A DNA stretch of 64,000 nt from positions 992,001 to 1,056,000 of the forward strand of contig NZ_CP009506.1 of NCBI RefSeq assembly GCF_000970085.1, written 5' to 3'. The notes beneath the pieces were generated by a model that did not search any database, had not been told where the DNA came from, and saw nothing but the letters and a program-made list of their open reading frames with translations. A program made the translations under genes and the position numbers. Shown in pieces: positions 1-7,360 of this stretch; the stretch's first letter is position 1; every line of letters begins with the position of its first letter. Source of the DNA: Methanosarcina siciliae T4/M. Its GTDB lineage: Archaea; Halobacteriota; Methanosarcinia; Methanosarcinales; Methanosarcinaceae.

Positions 1-160
1 AATTTCTTTTGAGCTTTGAGGATACCGGCCGGCACGTTAGGAAATTATCTAAGGCGGATTAAGGATGCTCATAAAAAAGAAAACCCTTTACCGGTTTCCG
101 AACTGCTTTTTAAAAGCATATTTCCCAATTGTGTTAAGTATAATTATGTGTTATTATACT

Positions 161-172
161 ACCAATATTGGT
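161..172. repeat. 12-bp perfect palindrome
   Basis: ACCAATATTGGT is its own reverse complement and sits about 190 bases before the first gene. It has the size of a dimeric regulator site, but nothing else in the sequence says which protein would bind, and in AT-rich DNA it may be chance. The rest of the first 361 bases is AT-rich without any open frame I would support. Confidence 0.3.
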
Positions 173-321
173 GAATATATTTATAAACTTATTTATTTCT
201 CTTAAACTCAATTTTTTTTGTCCGTTAATATCTGTTCAGTATATCTGCTAAGTATTCCATTATATCCTTTCTGGCTGTTTTCAAAAAAATAACAACTATA
301 AGGGAAAGCTGCTTAGTTAAT

Positions 322-361
322 TTTATATATAATTTCCCGACTCAATAGGCTCTGAGGTCTT
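322..361 (+). promoter_or_regulatory. Promoter of the DUF5591 gene
   Basis: TTTATATATAA at 322-332 is a strong archaeal TATA box. Its centre is about 35 bases before the ATG at 362, so the leader would be very short. GAGGT at 354-358 lies only three bases before the ATG, closer than usual for a ribosome binding site. Confidence 0.5.
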
Positions 362-1045
362 ATGAAGCCCATTATCCCCGAAGAGGAACGTTCCAAAGAG
401 CCTCTCGATACCGAGAGAATAATTTACCATCCTGATATGGTAAGAGCCAATGACTGGGTTATCAATGAGTATGAAGCTCCTTTAAGGGAGCTATGTATTT
501 TCGTTCCCTGCGCCAAGAGAAAGCCTTACCATGAAAGCCCTTCTCATAAAAAATTTGACCGGATAATTTTCGGGCTCGTAAATCCAGAGGGCGTACATAT
601 AGTGACCTTCGGGACCTGCGGGATCGCCCCCCGGGAACTTGATACCGAGTACCCTTTCATGAACTACACTTTCATGATGGGAAAATGTAATGTAACGAAA
701 ATCAAGAGAGATTTCATAAAAATAGAAAGTGAAAGGATTGCTGCCTATCTTGAAAAGACAAGGGCAAACTACAGGCATAGGATAGCCTATTGTATCGGGG
801 ATTTTCGGACTGCAATGGAAAAAGCCCTGGAGATGGTGGACATTAAAGTGGATATTGTCCCGAGGGAATCAACCATTCAGAGGATGATCCAGCCCAACAA
901 ACCCTTCATTTATAACAGTCTCTCCTCTAAAGAGTACCTGCAGGACTTCTCCGATGCAATCACTGATGCTTTCGGGCTTCCCAGGCGGGAAGTCGGCTTA
1001 AAGGAAGACATTTCCGTGGACGACACTGACTGGTATGTCCTGTAA
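362..1045 (+). CDS. Stand-alone DUF5591 (archaeosine-enzyme-like) protein
   Basis: 227 residues. The core, about residues 40-170, carries the signature of the DUF5591 domain found in archaeosine-type tRNA-guanine transglycosylases and the archaeosine synthase ArcS: FVPCAKRKPYHESPSHKKF, then FGTCGIAPRELDTEYPF, then a helix-rich stretch ending in YCIGDFRTAMEKALE. In those enzymes the domain accompanies catalytic and PUA domains; here neither is present, so this is a domain-only protein. By family the likely theme is tRNA modification, but a role cannot be read from sequence alone. It is monocistronic, with its own TATA box, and faces the following genes. The frame ends just after DDTDWYVL. The start is the first ATG after the TATA box. 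Function is inferred; the domain assignment is fairly secure. Confidence 0.75.
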   Translation: MKPIIPEEERSKEPLDTERIIYHPDMVRANDWVINEYEAPLRELCIFVPCAKRKPYHESPSHKKFDRIIFGLVNPEGVHIVTFGTCGIAPRELDTEYPFMNYTFMMGKCNVTKIKRDFIKIESERIAAYLEKTRANYRHRIAYCIGDFRTAMEKALEMVDIKVDIVPRESTIQRMIQPNKPFIYNSLSSKEYLQDFSDAITDAFGLPRREVGLKEDISVDDTDWYVL

Positions 1046-1118
1046 TCCGGTTTCGAATTTCATCAGTTTCGATTCTTCTTATTTCAAATTTCGCCGTTTT
1101 CAAATTCTTCTGATCTCT

Positions 1119-1571
1119 TCAGAACCGAGAGACAAAGGTTCTTGCCTGCCAGAGGGCAATAACTGCAAGGATCAGGATGAGAACCATCCACATTATTTCC
1201 GCTGCCGGGATAAAGGAATTAGCCCGGTATGCATTGTAAGCTTCCATAGCGGCTGCCGTTTGTACCATATTTTTTCCTCTTTCCCTCCTTATACGTACCT
1301 TATGCAGGCGTCCGATCACCGGGTAGAGAAGGCCCGAAACGGCTGCGAACGCTCCGCCAATAAAGTCCATGGCCATAAATGAGCCGAGAATTGCTATGGT
1401 TCCTCCGAAGATCGAGGCCAGGAAGAACCACTTGGAACAGGGATGAAATTCCTTAAGTGTCCGGCCCAGTTCTCCGAATTTTCCAAGCACTCCATTCCAG
1501 AGCATGAGAGCCAGCATAACTGTAAGTGCATTATATGGGGTAATCAGGGCCGCGGTTACAACCAGAGACAC
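1119..1571 (-). CDS. Half-size EamA/DMT-like membrane protein, probably truncated
   Basis: 150 residues. The pattern at about residues 45-90 (SKWFFLASIFGG, a helix containing MAMDFIGGA, then AVSGLLYPVIGRL) resembles the helix 2-3 region of drug/metabolite (EamA) transporters, which normally have ten helices and about 290 residues. After residue 95 the resemblance stops and one further hydrophobic helix (MWMVLILILAVIALW) ends the protein. I read it as a remnant or a rearranged half-transporter. The start is a GTG preceded by GGGGAG at about 5-6 bases; the overlapping ATG just upstream runs into a stop within seven codons. The gene is isolated, with AT-rich DNA upstream (1600-1680) that could hold its promoter. 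A function is not supported. Confidence 0.45.
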   Translation of the reverse strand: MSLVVTAALITPYNALTVMLALMLWNGVLGKFGELGRTLKEFHPCSKWFFLASIFGGTIAILGSFMAMDFIGGAFAAVSGLLYPVIGRLHKVRIRRERGKNMVQTAAAMEAYNAYRANSFIPAAEIMWMVLILILAVIALWQARTFVSRF

Positions 1572-1919
1572 CGCATCTCCCCTGGAATCCCGTGAAATAT
1601 CTTATTTTTCCTGATTTATTTTTCAATTTTAATATATTTCCTATGAATATATTAATTTCATTTTAAAAATTATTTCTATATCTTCTATCTTTTTGGAAAA
1701 TAGTGGCATATGCAGGAAAGAAAAATATACAGGAAAGAAAAGCCGGGGTTTAAACAAAGTCGGAAATTTAAATAGAGTCGGGGAATAAAATATACGCCTG
1801 TAAGGTTCCGGATAGAATAAGTTTCTGAAAGAGGACCAGACTGCTTAATATTGACTACGTGCCGGCAAGAAACCTGCAAAAATTTCGGTACAAATAGGTG
1901 AGTTTTGTCTGCAGCCAGT

Positions 1920-2285
1920 TCAGTCGTCTTCAAGTCCCGAGTTCTCCCCAACTGAGAGCATAAGTTCTCCGTAGAGCAGTTTCTCAAGAGTTTCGGCAAC
2001 GTATTTTCTTTGCTGGTATTTCTGGATGTCTTCATGCATCCTTATATCCGAATCGACCTGGACCCTGAGCAGGGCAAAATGAAAAGCTTTTTCGTTCTTT
2101 ATCTGCGCAGTATGAAAGGTTTCCAGCAGGTAAGGAAGTTTTTTCGGGTCTTCGATGGCTTCACTTAAAAGCAACATTTCTTCTGGAATATCCATCGTAT
2201 GTAAACTTATATCCTTTTTTCCGGTAATAAGCTGCAGGTTTCTTTCCGAATACCTTTTCTCAGAGATGATTATTTCACCACCCAC
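1920..2285 (-). CDS. Hypothetical protein, 121 residues
   Basis: Not recognised. The protein is soluble, charged and mostly helical in appearance, with no cysteines, no signal peptide and no membrane segment. I place the start at the GTG at 2285 because a perfect GGAGGTGG lies six bases before it; an upstream in-frame ATG at 2300 would itself be part of that ribosome binding site. It lies downstream of sufB/D on the same strand with a 115-base gap, so it could be the last gene of that transcript, but AT-rich DNA in the gap could equally hold its own promoter. The region 1572-1919 beyond its stop contains no supported gene. Confidence 0.6.
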   Translation of the reverse strand: MGGEIIISEKRYSERNLQLITGKKDISLHTMDIPEEMLLLSEAIEDPKKLPYLLETFHTAQIKNEKAFHFALLRVQVDSDIRMHEDIQKYQQRKYVAETLEKLLYGELMLSVGENSGLEDD

Positions 2286-2400
2286 ACTTTCCACCTCCAT
2301 CCATTGTTGAGATCTCTAAATCTTCCTGATAAATTGTTTGATTGGCTGAAAATCCATTACAAAACGTTTGATTTGAATAAAAATGGATAGAATGCAGTTT

Positions 2401-3363
2401 TTAAGCCAGCATTCCCTTTACTATGATATCTATTGCATCGTCCTCTTCAAGTCCGCGGGCCATAAGGGTTTCGACTTCCTTTTTGTCCACACAGCCGATA
2501 GCAGCTTCATGCGTGACCTTGGCAAGAGGATTGTCCACCCTGACGATCGGTACAGCTTCAGCTTTTGCATTGCCCTGGATGACCTCCATACAGTCAACGT
2601 GTCCGCGAGCTCTGGGGGCATGTCCTTCGGTTATTCCCCTGAATACGGACTCTGCATTGTCGGTTATGGCAATCCGGCTTTTTATGACGCTGCGTGCGTT
2701 TTCTCCATTAAGAGCGATCTTTTCAAGGACTTTTATTTTGTCGTCCGCTTTTCCGTAGACCTTGGTGACCATCTCGCAGATCGAGTCTTTTTCGGCGTCC
2801 ACGTCGTAATCGAATTCCAGGTACCCTACCCTTCCGGAGATAAGGGAAAAGTTCGTGTAATAGCTGCCCCCTTCTTCTATTTTTATGTGGGCTTTCGGGA
2901 GTACCTGAATTCCGCCGTGAGGGCCGTGGAAATGGGTCTCGGTGTATTTCAGGGATGCGTTCTTTCCGATAAGCATCTCAGCATCCATTTTATGGATAAC
3001 CTTTTCAGCGTTCGGGAAGGTGCAGTGGGCGATAAGTTCCACAGCCGAGTCTTCTTCGGCTACGAAGTCCATATTGATTTCCTGCACTCCGTCTTTAGGG
3101 ACCAGTCCGAAGCAGAGGTGGACAGGCAGGGGGATTTTATATCCTTTTTTGATGGTTAGTTTTATGTCCACACCGTGTTCGGTTTCTTTCTTCTCAAGCA
3201 CTACACCTTCGGTCGCATTTGCACTGAGCACTTTGTTCCCGCTTATCACAAGACTTGAAAGCCCGTGGTTATGCAGGACTGAAGCGTCCCCTCCTGCTGC
3301 TGTGTAGGCCGAGGTTATGTCTTCTGCTTCTCTGGAAAGCGTATTCAATGTAACCTGAGTCAT
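2401..3363 (-). CDS. sufB: SufB/SufD-family Fe-S cluster assembly scaffold
   Basis: 320 residues, shorter than bacterial SufB (about 480) but usual for the minimal archaeal SufB/D protein. It has the right-handed beta-helix type composition and the conserved C-terminal block: residues 230-250 (FRGITEGHAPRARGHVDCME), then VDNPLAKVTHEAAIGCVDKKEVETLMARGL, which matches the GxxxxxxEAxxG region and helical end of SufB/D. Together with SufC directly upstream (three bases between stop and start) it forms the two-protein SufBC machine believed to be ancestral in methanogens, building Fe-S clusters in the cytoplasm. The start ATG has a GGTGG-type ribosome site at 7-8 bases. Whether it corresponds to SufB or SufD is not resolved by sequence in these short archaeal forms; Cys is present in the VDCME and IGCVD segments. 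Confidence 0.85.
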   Translation of the reverse strand: MTQVTLNTLSREAEDITSAYTAAGGDASVLHNHGLSSLVISGNKVLSANATEGVVLEKKETEHGVDIKLTIKKGYKIPLPVHLCFGLVPKDGVQEINMDFVAEEDSAVELIAHCTFPNAEKVIHKMDAEMLIGKNASLKYTETHFHGPHGGIQVLPKAHIKIEEGGSYYTNFSLISGRVGYLEFDYDVDAEKDSICEMVTKVYGKADDKIKVLEKIALNGENARSVIKSRIAITDNAESVFRGITEGHAPRARGHVDCMEVIQGNAKAEAVPIVRVDNPLAKVTHEAAIGCVDKKEVETLMARGLEEDDAIDIIVKGMLA

Positions 3364-3366
3364 TTT

Positions 3367-4098
3367 TCAGACCACCTTCGGTGGTGATACCCGGCTGTCA
3401 CAGGGTATGCATCTGTTTTTGAAAAATTCGCTTATCTCTATGGGGTCCCCGCTCCTGAGGATTACCCCTTCGCACATCAGGGATGCTTTATCCGAGGCGG
3501 CAGCAATTTCTTCCCTGTGTGTAATTACGAGTACTGAAGAGCCGTTTTCTTTGAGCGCCCGGATCAGGGAGACAATTTCTTTTAAGGAGACCACGTCAAT
3601 TCCGGAGTCCGGCTCGTCAAGGATTGCAAGTTTCGGCCTCATGGTGATGATGGAGGCAAGCTCTATTCGCTTCCTTTCGCCCCCGCTCAGCGCCTCGCCT
3701 ACTTCTCTGTCAATGTATTTTTCAGGTTTCAGATCAACTTTCCAGAGGGCTTCTTTTATCTCCTCTTCCGTAATGCCGCCATTGCCTCTTGCCCCTATTG
3801 CAAGGTAATCCCTGACTTTCAGCCCTTCAAAGCGGGCGGGTTCCTGCCAGGCAAGGGTTATGCCTTTTCTTGCGCGTTCGGTTATCGAAAGTACGGCAAC
3901 ATCTTCGCCGTCAAAAAAGATATCGCCTTCCTCATGCTCATAGCCCTGGAGCCCCATCAGGGTATAGGCAAGTGTACTTTTCCCCGCGCCATTTGCGCCG
4001 ATGATGCTGTGGATCTCACGGTCTCCTACTTCGAGGTTTACTCCACGCAGAATTTTTTTTCCATCACGGCTCAATATCAGGTTTTTTAAGGATAGAAT
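3367..4098 (-). CDS. sufC: SufC, Fe-S assembly ABC ATPase, with ATT start
   Basis: About 243 residues; cytoplasmic ABC ATPase that drives SufB/D. Visible are Walker A (GANGAGKST), the SufC-type Q-loop region (ITLAWQEPARFEGLKVRDYL), signature LSGGERKR, Walker B (LAILDEPDSGIDV) and the H-loop (VLVITHREE). The frame is closed by a TAG at 4099-4101, and the next codon is ATT (4096-4098). Starting there gives MLSLKNLILSRDGKKILRG, the normal SufC N-terminus, and GAGGTG at 4105-4110 is six bases upstream. The first TTG (4072-4074) would remove the first beta strand and has no ribosome site. I therefore call an ATT start. The gene follows cobY by 21 bases and precedes sufB/D by three. Confidence 0.88.
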   Translation of the reverse strand: MLSLKNLILSRDGKKILRGVNLEVGDREIHSIIGANGAGKSTLAYTLMGLQGYEHEEGDIFFDGEDVAVLSITERARKGITLAWQEPARFEGLKVRDYLAIGARGNGGITEEEIKEALWKVDLKPEKYIDREVGEALSGGERKRIELASIITMRPKLAILDEPDSGIDVVSLKEIVSLIRALKENGSSVLVITHREEIAAASDKASLMCEGVILRSGDPIEISEFFKNRCIPCDSRVSPPKVV

Positions 4099-4119
4099 CT
4101 ATGACACCTCTAGCAAATT

Positions 4120-4731
4120 TTAGTTTGAGCACTGCAGCAAGTCTTTGCAGCGTTGCAGGTCTTTAACGGTATTTATGTTTATTGCTAGTCTGGGATTATC
4201 AAGTATCAGATTAAAGTCTTCCTGTTCGTTTCGGATTTGAGAACTGTCAAGGATATTTATTCCCGCAGGCACGATAAGTTTTCCATCCTTGTTGAATACG
4301 GTGTCCGGCCTGGTCCCTGCTCCCTTACAGACATTGAGCGGGACATAAACGGAAAGTGCCGGCTTTCCTTCTTCCCTGTATTTCTTGATTACCGATTCAA
4401 TAAGTTCGGAGTCGATCAGGGGTAGGTCGGACATGATAATCATAACGGGGCCCGTCGTCGCTGAAGTCTCCACTGCATGGATCATGTCTCCCACATAGTT
4501 CCCGCCAAAGGTCCTTATTACCTGGACCTCACCTTTATAGCGTTCCTGGATCATTATTTCGGTCTTCGGGGTAACGGGGGAGACCGCTACGAAAACATTG
4601 TCTATACTTTTTGTTGATCTGAGGGTATCAATCACATAGGAAATAAGTGGCTTTCCGAGCAGTTCAACACAGGGCTTTTCCCCCATTCCAAGCCTCTGTC
4701 CGAACCCTCCGGCCATTACAATAGCGTCCAT
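4120..4731 (-). CDS. cobY: CobY, adenosylcobinamide-phosphate guanylyltransferase
   Basis: 203 residues. Transfers GMP from GTP to adenosylcobinamide phosphate, activating it for nucleotide-loop assembly; archaea use CobY in place of bacterial CobU. The N-terminal nucleotidyltransferase motif MDAIVMAGGFGQRLGMGEKP is followed by the metal-binding strand IIMSDLPLID at about residue 100, and the C-terminal region NINTVKDLQRCKDLL is typical of MobA-like folds. The length fits the family. It overlaps the end of cobS by 16 bases and has GGAGGT just before its ATG, so translation is probably coupled. Its neighbours cobS, cobZ, cbiB and cobD supply the other steps of the same pathway. Confidence 0.9.
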   Translation of the reverse strand: MDAIVMAGGFGQRLGMGEKPCVELLGKPLISYVIDTLRSTKSIDNVFVAVSPVTPKTEIMIQERYKGEVQVIRTFGGNYVGDMIHAVETSATTGPVMIIMSDLPLIDSELIESVIKKYREEGKPALSVYVPLNVCKGAGTRPDTVFNKDGKLIVPAGINILDSSQIRNEQEDFNLILDNPRLAININTVKDLQRCKDLLQCSN

Positions 4732-5552
4732 TCCAGACCTCCAGTATTTAATGAAAGTTTGAGGATAACTGCAATAATTATCAGGGCAGTTATCCTTCCA
4801 ATCTCGTTAGCCGTTCCGATTCCGTCGCCGTTCAGGCCTCCAAAGTGGGCATAGCTCCTGTTAAGGAGTACGAGAGCCGAGATGCATGCTGCCAGGTAGG
4901 GAATCAGCCCTATCAGTCCGAAGGGTAGGAAGCATACAAACGCTCCGAAAATAAATCCTATCAGGAAGTTTTTTCGGGTTGCTCCGTTTATTGTCATTTC
5001 CCCGAGGCCGGGATATGCCTGATTTTCCGGTCGTGGGAGTGGTTTTCCAAAAGCTGCAATTGTTAGCATGGACTGTTTGGCGCTGACTTCCGCTATAAAC
5101 ATGGATGCGAACATAAGAAGCGGAAGGTTGGAACCAAAGGCGGTAATGCCTTCGTCCTGAACCGATCTTATGGATCCGTAAAGGGCGAGAAGTACAAGCA
5201 TGCCGAAAGCAACTCCTCCTGTTCCGAGGGTTGTGTCTTTTAAAGCCTTGATTTTTTTCTCAAGGGACCCGTGGGCCATAAAGCCGTCTCCCATGTCAGT
5301 GACCCCGTCAAGATGGTTAAACCCTGTAAAGTAATATACAGACCCCATGATAAGAGCTGCCAGGACGGGACCCGGGATAATCAATTGTCCTATGTATGCA
5401 ATTGCCCCAATGAGGAGCCCGAGTACGGCTCCCACGACAGGGTAAAAGTAGATTTTTTTCATGAGTTCGTCGATCCCTTCCATGCTGATTCCAACAGGGA
5501 TCGTGGTAAGGAAACCAAAACCCGACTTGAGCGCAAGTAAGTATGAATTCAT
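4716..5552 (-). CDS. cobS: CobS, adenosylcobalamin 5'-phosphate synthase
   Basis: 278 residues, integral membrane protein with seven or so hydrophobic segments. Joins GDP-cobinamide (from CobY) and alpha-ribazole phosphate. The family signature is clear: an N-terminal FGFLTTIPVG, then FTGFNHLDGVTDMGDGFMAHG with the acidic DGxxDxxDG-like metal site at about residues 80-95, and GGLNGDGIGTANEIGR near the C-terminus. The ATG is preceded by GGCGGT at six bases. It lies 17 bases after cobZ and overlaps cobY, so these three form one tight translational unit at the membrane where the nucleotide loop is assembled. Confidence 0.92.
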   Translation of the reverse strand: MNSYLLALKSGFGFLTTIPVGISMEGIDELMKKIYFYPVVGAVLGLLIGAIAYIGQLIIPGPVLAALIMGSVYYFTGFNHLDGVTDMGDGFMAHGSLEKKIKALKDTTLGTGGVAFGMLVLLALYGSIRSVQDEGITAFGSNLPLLMFASMFIAEVSAKQSMLTIAAFGKPLPRPENQAYPGLGEMTINGATRKNFLIGFIFGAFVCFLPFGLIGLIPYLAACISALVLLNRSYAHFGGLNGDGIGTANEIGRITALIIIAVILKLSLNTGGLEWTLL

Positions 5553-5569
5553 TATTTACCGCCTGTTTT

Positions 5570-6112
5570 TCAGTCTTTCCTCTCTAACTCTGCCATCCCT
5601 CTTGAATACATATTGGAGGAGACCCCTCCGATAAGGCCGCCTATCACGTCGTCCATGAAAGGCCCAAGGTTTGCAAGGATTCCGGGTTTTATTTTGTCAT
5701 ACCTGACAAACTCGAATGTCCCTTTAGAGCCGCTGATATAGTTTGCGATGCTGTTGCCAAGCACTTCGTCTGCAATTATGAAACTCAGGTCTTTTTCATA
5801 GGAACTTTTGCTGAGGTTCGGAAGGCTTCCGGCTCTGCCTTCTCTCTCCAGCAGGATTCCGGAATAAATCAGGAGGCAGAGGTTCGGGTCCGAAAGAGCG
5901 AATTTGAGTTCTCTTTTAAACAGGGCTTCGGCTTTTTCCCTGGTCTCAAGTCCCGGGTGAGGGACGTACATTTCGAGAGCAGTGTCCGCAAGGTCCTGGA
6001 CACTGATGCCTTCTTCAGCCAGGACATCAAGGATATCGATGATAGCTTTTTCCTCTATTTTCTCAGGCTGTCCTTTTTTCAGGTCCCTTTCCTCAATATC
6101 GGATAACTTCAT
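5570..6112 (-). CDS. cobZ: CobZ, alpha-ribazole-5'-phosphate phosphatase
   Basis: About 180 residues. CobZ, characterised in Methanosarcina mazei, is the archaeal replacement for the phosphatase CobC. The C-terminal part resembles phosphatidylglycerophosphatase A: LGNSIANYISGSKGTFEF, YDKIKPGILANLGPFMDDVIGGLIGG and the acidic MDD. The N-terminal half (residues 20-80, AIIDILDVLAEEGISVQDL) is a helical region typical of these proteins. Two starts are possible: a GTG at 6121 and an ATG at 6112. I prefer the ATG because GGAG lies eight bases before it and overlaps the GTG itself. The gene begins the cobZ-cobS-cobY run; a 261-base gap separates it from cbiB. Confidence 0.9.
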   Translation of the reverse strand: MKLSDIEERDLKKGQPEKIEEKAIIDILDVLAEEGISVQDLADTALEMYVPHPGLETREKAEALFKRELKFALSDPNLCLLIYSGILLEREGRAGSLPNLSKSSYEKDLSFIIADEVLGNSIANYISGSKGTFEFVRYDKIKPGILANLGPFMDDVIGGLIGGVSSNMYSRGMAELERKD

Positions 6113-6373
6113 ACTGATCACTCCGGGGTTGTTAAAACGTTTATGTTTGGCTTTGTTAAATTATTTTGATGGGTCATCTTGAAATGATTACGACTAAATG
6201 ACAAACAGGTTTTAAGCTTTTATGCCGGTTAACCCAATGGGTTTTACTGCTTCCGGCATCACTTGTCGGACATATCCGGTCGTTTCCCGGACTTTCACAT
6301 ATCCGGGTTGGTCGGAATCCTGTAAGTTAGTCTCCCATTATGAGGGTAAATCAGATCACAAAGGTATGTAGGA
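6113..6373 (-). promoter_or_regulatory. cbiB-cobZ intergenic region, probable internal promoter
   Basis: No gene is supported in this gap between two leftward cobamide genes. The half near cobZ is AT-rich. The other half holds ATATCCGG twice (about 6270 and 6303) with further CCGG-containing words between, which could fold in RNA, but I could not draw a convincing conserved structure and do not call a cobalamin riboswitch. Short frames crossing the cbiB end on the opposite strand look like chance. Confidence 0.3.
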
Positions 6374-7360
6374 TCAAAGATAAAGGTGAATTCCCGTTAT
6401 CTGGATCACTGCCACAAAAGCAACAAGTGAAAACCCTGAAGCAATTGCTATTAATTGGGATACCCGTTTTATATCTTTTACTTCGGTTTGAGGGTAAGAG
6501 GCTCCCAGCACATAAGTATCAGGTTTTTCAAGTTTGATTCCAAGAGCTCCGGCAGTAGCAGCCATCGGATAGCCTGAATTGGGGGACGGAGTCTTCATCC
6601 CGTCTTCGAGAGCGGTTTTTACGCTGTCGAATGGATTGATTTTTCTTCCTTTTCCGGAGAATAAGGATACTGTAACGGCTGCAACAAGGATAAAGATTAC
6701 TGAAATCCGTGCCGGTATCCAGTTCAATACGTCATCGGACTTTGCAGAGAAATATCCGAGTTCCCTGTAAGGTTTGGTTTTATACCCTACCATTGAGTCA
6801 AGGGTGCTTATGGCTTTAAAGGCGTAGGCAGCCACAAGCCCGAGTTCTCCGAAAAGGGCGTAATAGAAAATAGGGCTCAGTATGCCGTCCACATAGTTCT
6901 CTGATACCGACTCCACAACTGCCGAAGACATCTGGTTTTTTGTCAGTTTGGAGGTGTTCCGGCTTACATAGATCGGAAGGAGTTCCCTGACTTTCTCCAG
7001 CTGGTTCTCTTCAAGATGTTTATATATCTGCCTGGCAGGGCTCAGCAGACAGTTGATTGCAAAGGTGGCTTTCAGGAAGTAGGCTTCTATAAGGAGAGCT
7101 AAAAAACCAGGAATCCCCGGAAGGGCTGTAATATAGAGGACGGAATAGCCTAGCAAAGAAGCAAAAAAAACGCAGCAAAGAGCCATTGCAGTTCCGTAAA
7201 GTTTCCTGTGGGTTTTCGGGGCTGCATTTTTCAAAAAGTTGATTAATTTTCCAATCCAGACAACGGGATGAACAGCAGCGGGAGGTTCCCCGAAGACGAC
7301 ATCTATGCATGCGGCAAGCAGGAGTACCAGCGCAAGGTGCCCGCTGTCCGGGATGATCAT
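6374..7360 (-). CDS. cbiB: CbiB, adenosylcobinamide-phosphate synthase
   Basis: 328 residues, polytopic membrane protein. Attaches aminopropanol phosphate (made by CobD) to adenosylcobyric acid. Family blocks are all visible: LLLAACIDVVFGEPPAAVHPVVWIG at the N-terminus, VSRNTSKLTKNQMSSAVVESVSENYVDGILSPIFYY at about residues 130-165, then AYKAISTLDSMVGYKTKPYRELGYFSAKSDDVLNWIPARIS and PNSGYPMAATAGALGI. Length is normal. Its ATG overlaps the TGA of cobD (ATGA), so the two are translationally coupled, which fits CobD supplying the CbiB substrate. Confidence 0.93.
   Translation of the reverse strand: MIIPDSGHLALVLLLAACIDVVFGEPPAAVHPVVWIGKLINFLKNAAPKTHRKLYGTAMALCCVFFASLLGYSVLYITALPGIPGFLALLIEAYFLKATFAINCLLSPARQIYKHLEENQLEKVRELLPIYVSRNTSKLTKNQMSSAVVESVSENYVDGILSPIFYYALFGELGLVAAYAFKAISTLDSMVGYKTKPYRELGYFSAKSDDVLNWIPARISVIFILVAAVTVSLFSGKGRKINPFDSVKTALEDGMKTPSPNSGYPMAATAGALGIKLEKPDTYVLGASYPQTEVKDIKRVSQLIAIASGFSLVAFVAVIQITGIHLYL

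Noticed and set aside
2383..3159. 258-codon plus-strand frame opposite sufB/D
   Set aside because: It is the complement of a well-conserved gene and shows no domain.
6113..6373. Cobalamin riboswitch between cbiB and cobZ
   Set aside because: No B12-box-like conserved core is visible; the repeated ATATCCGG words alone are not enough.
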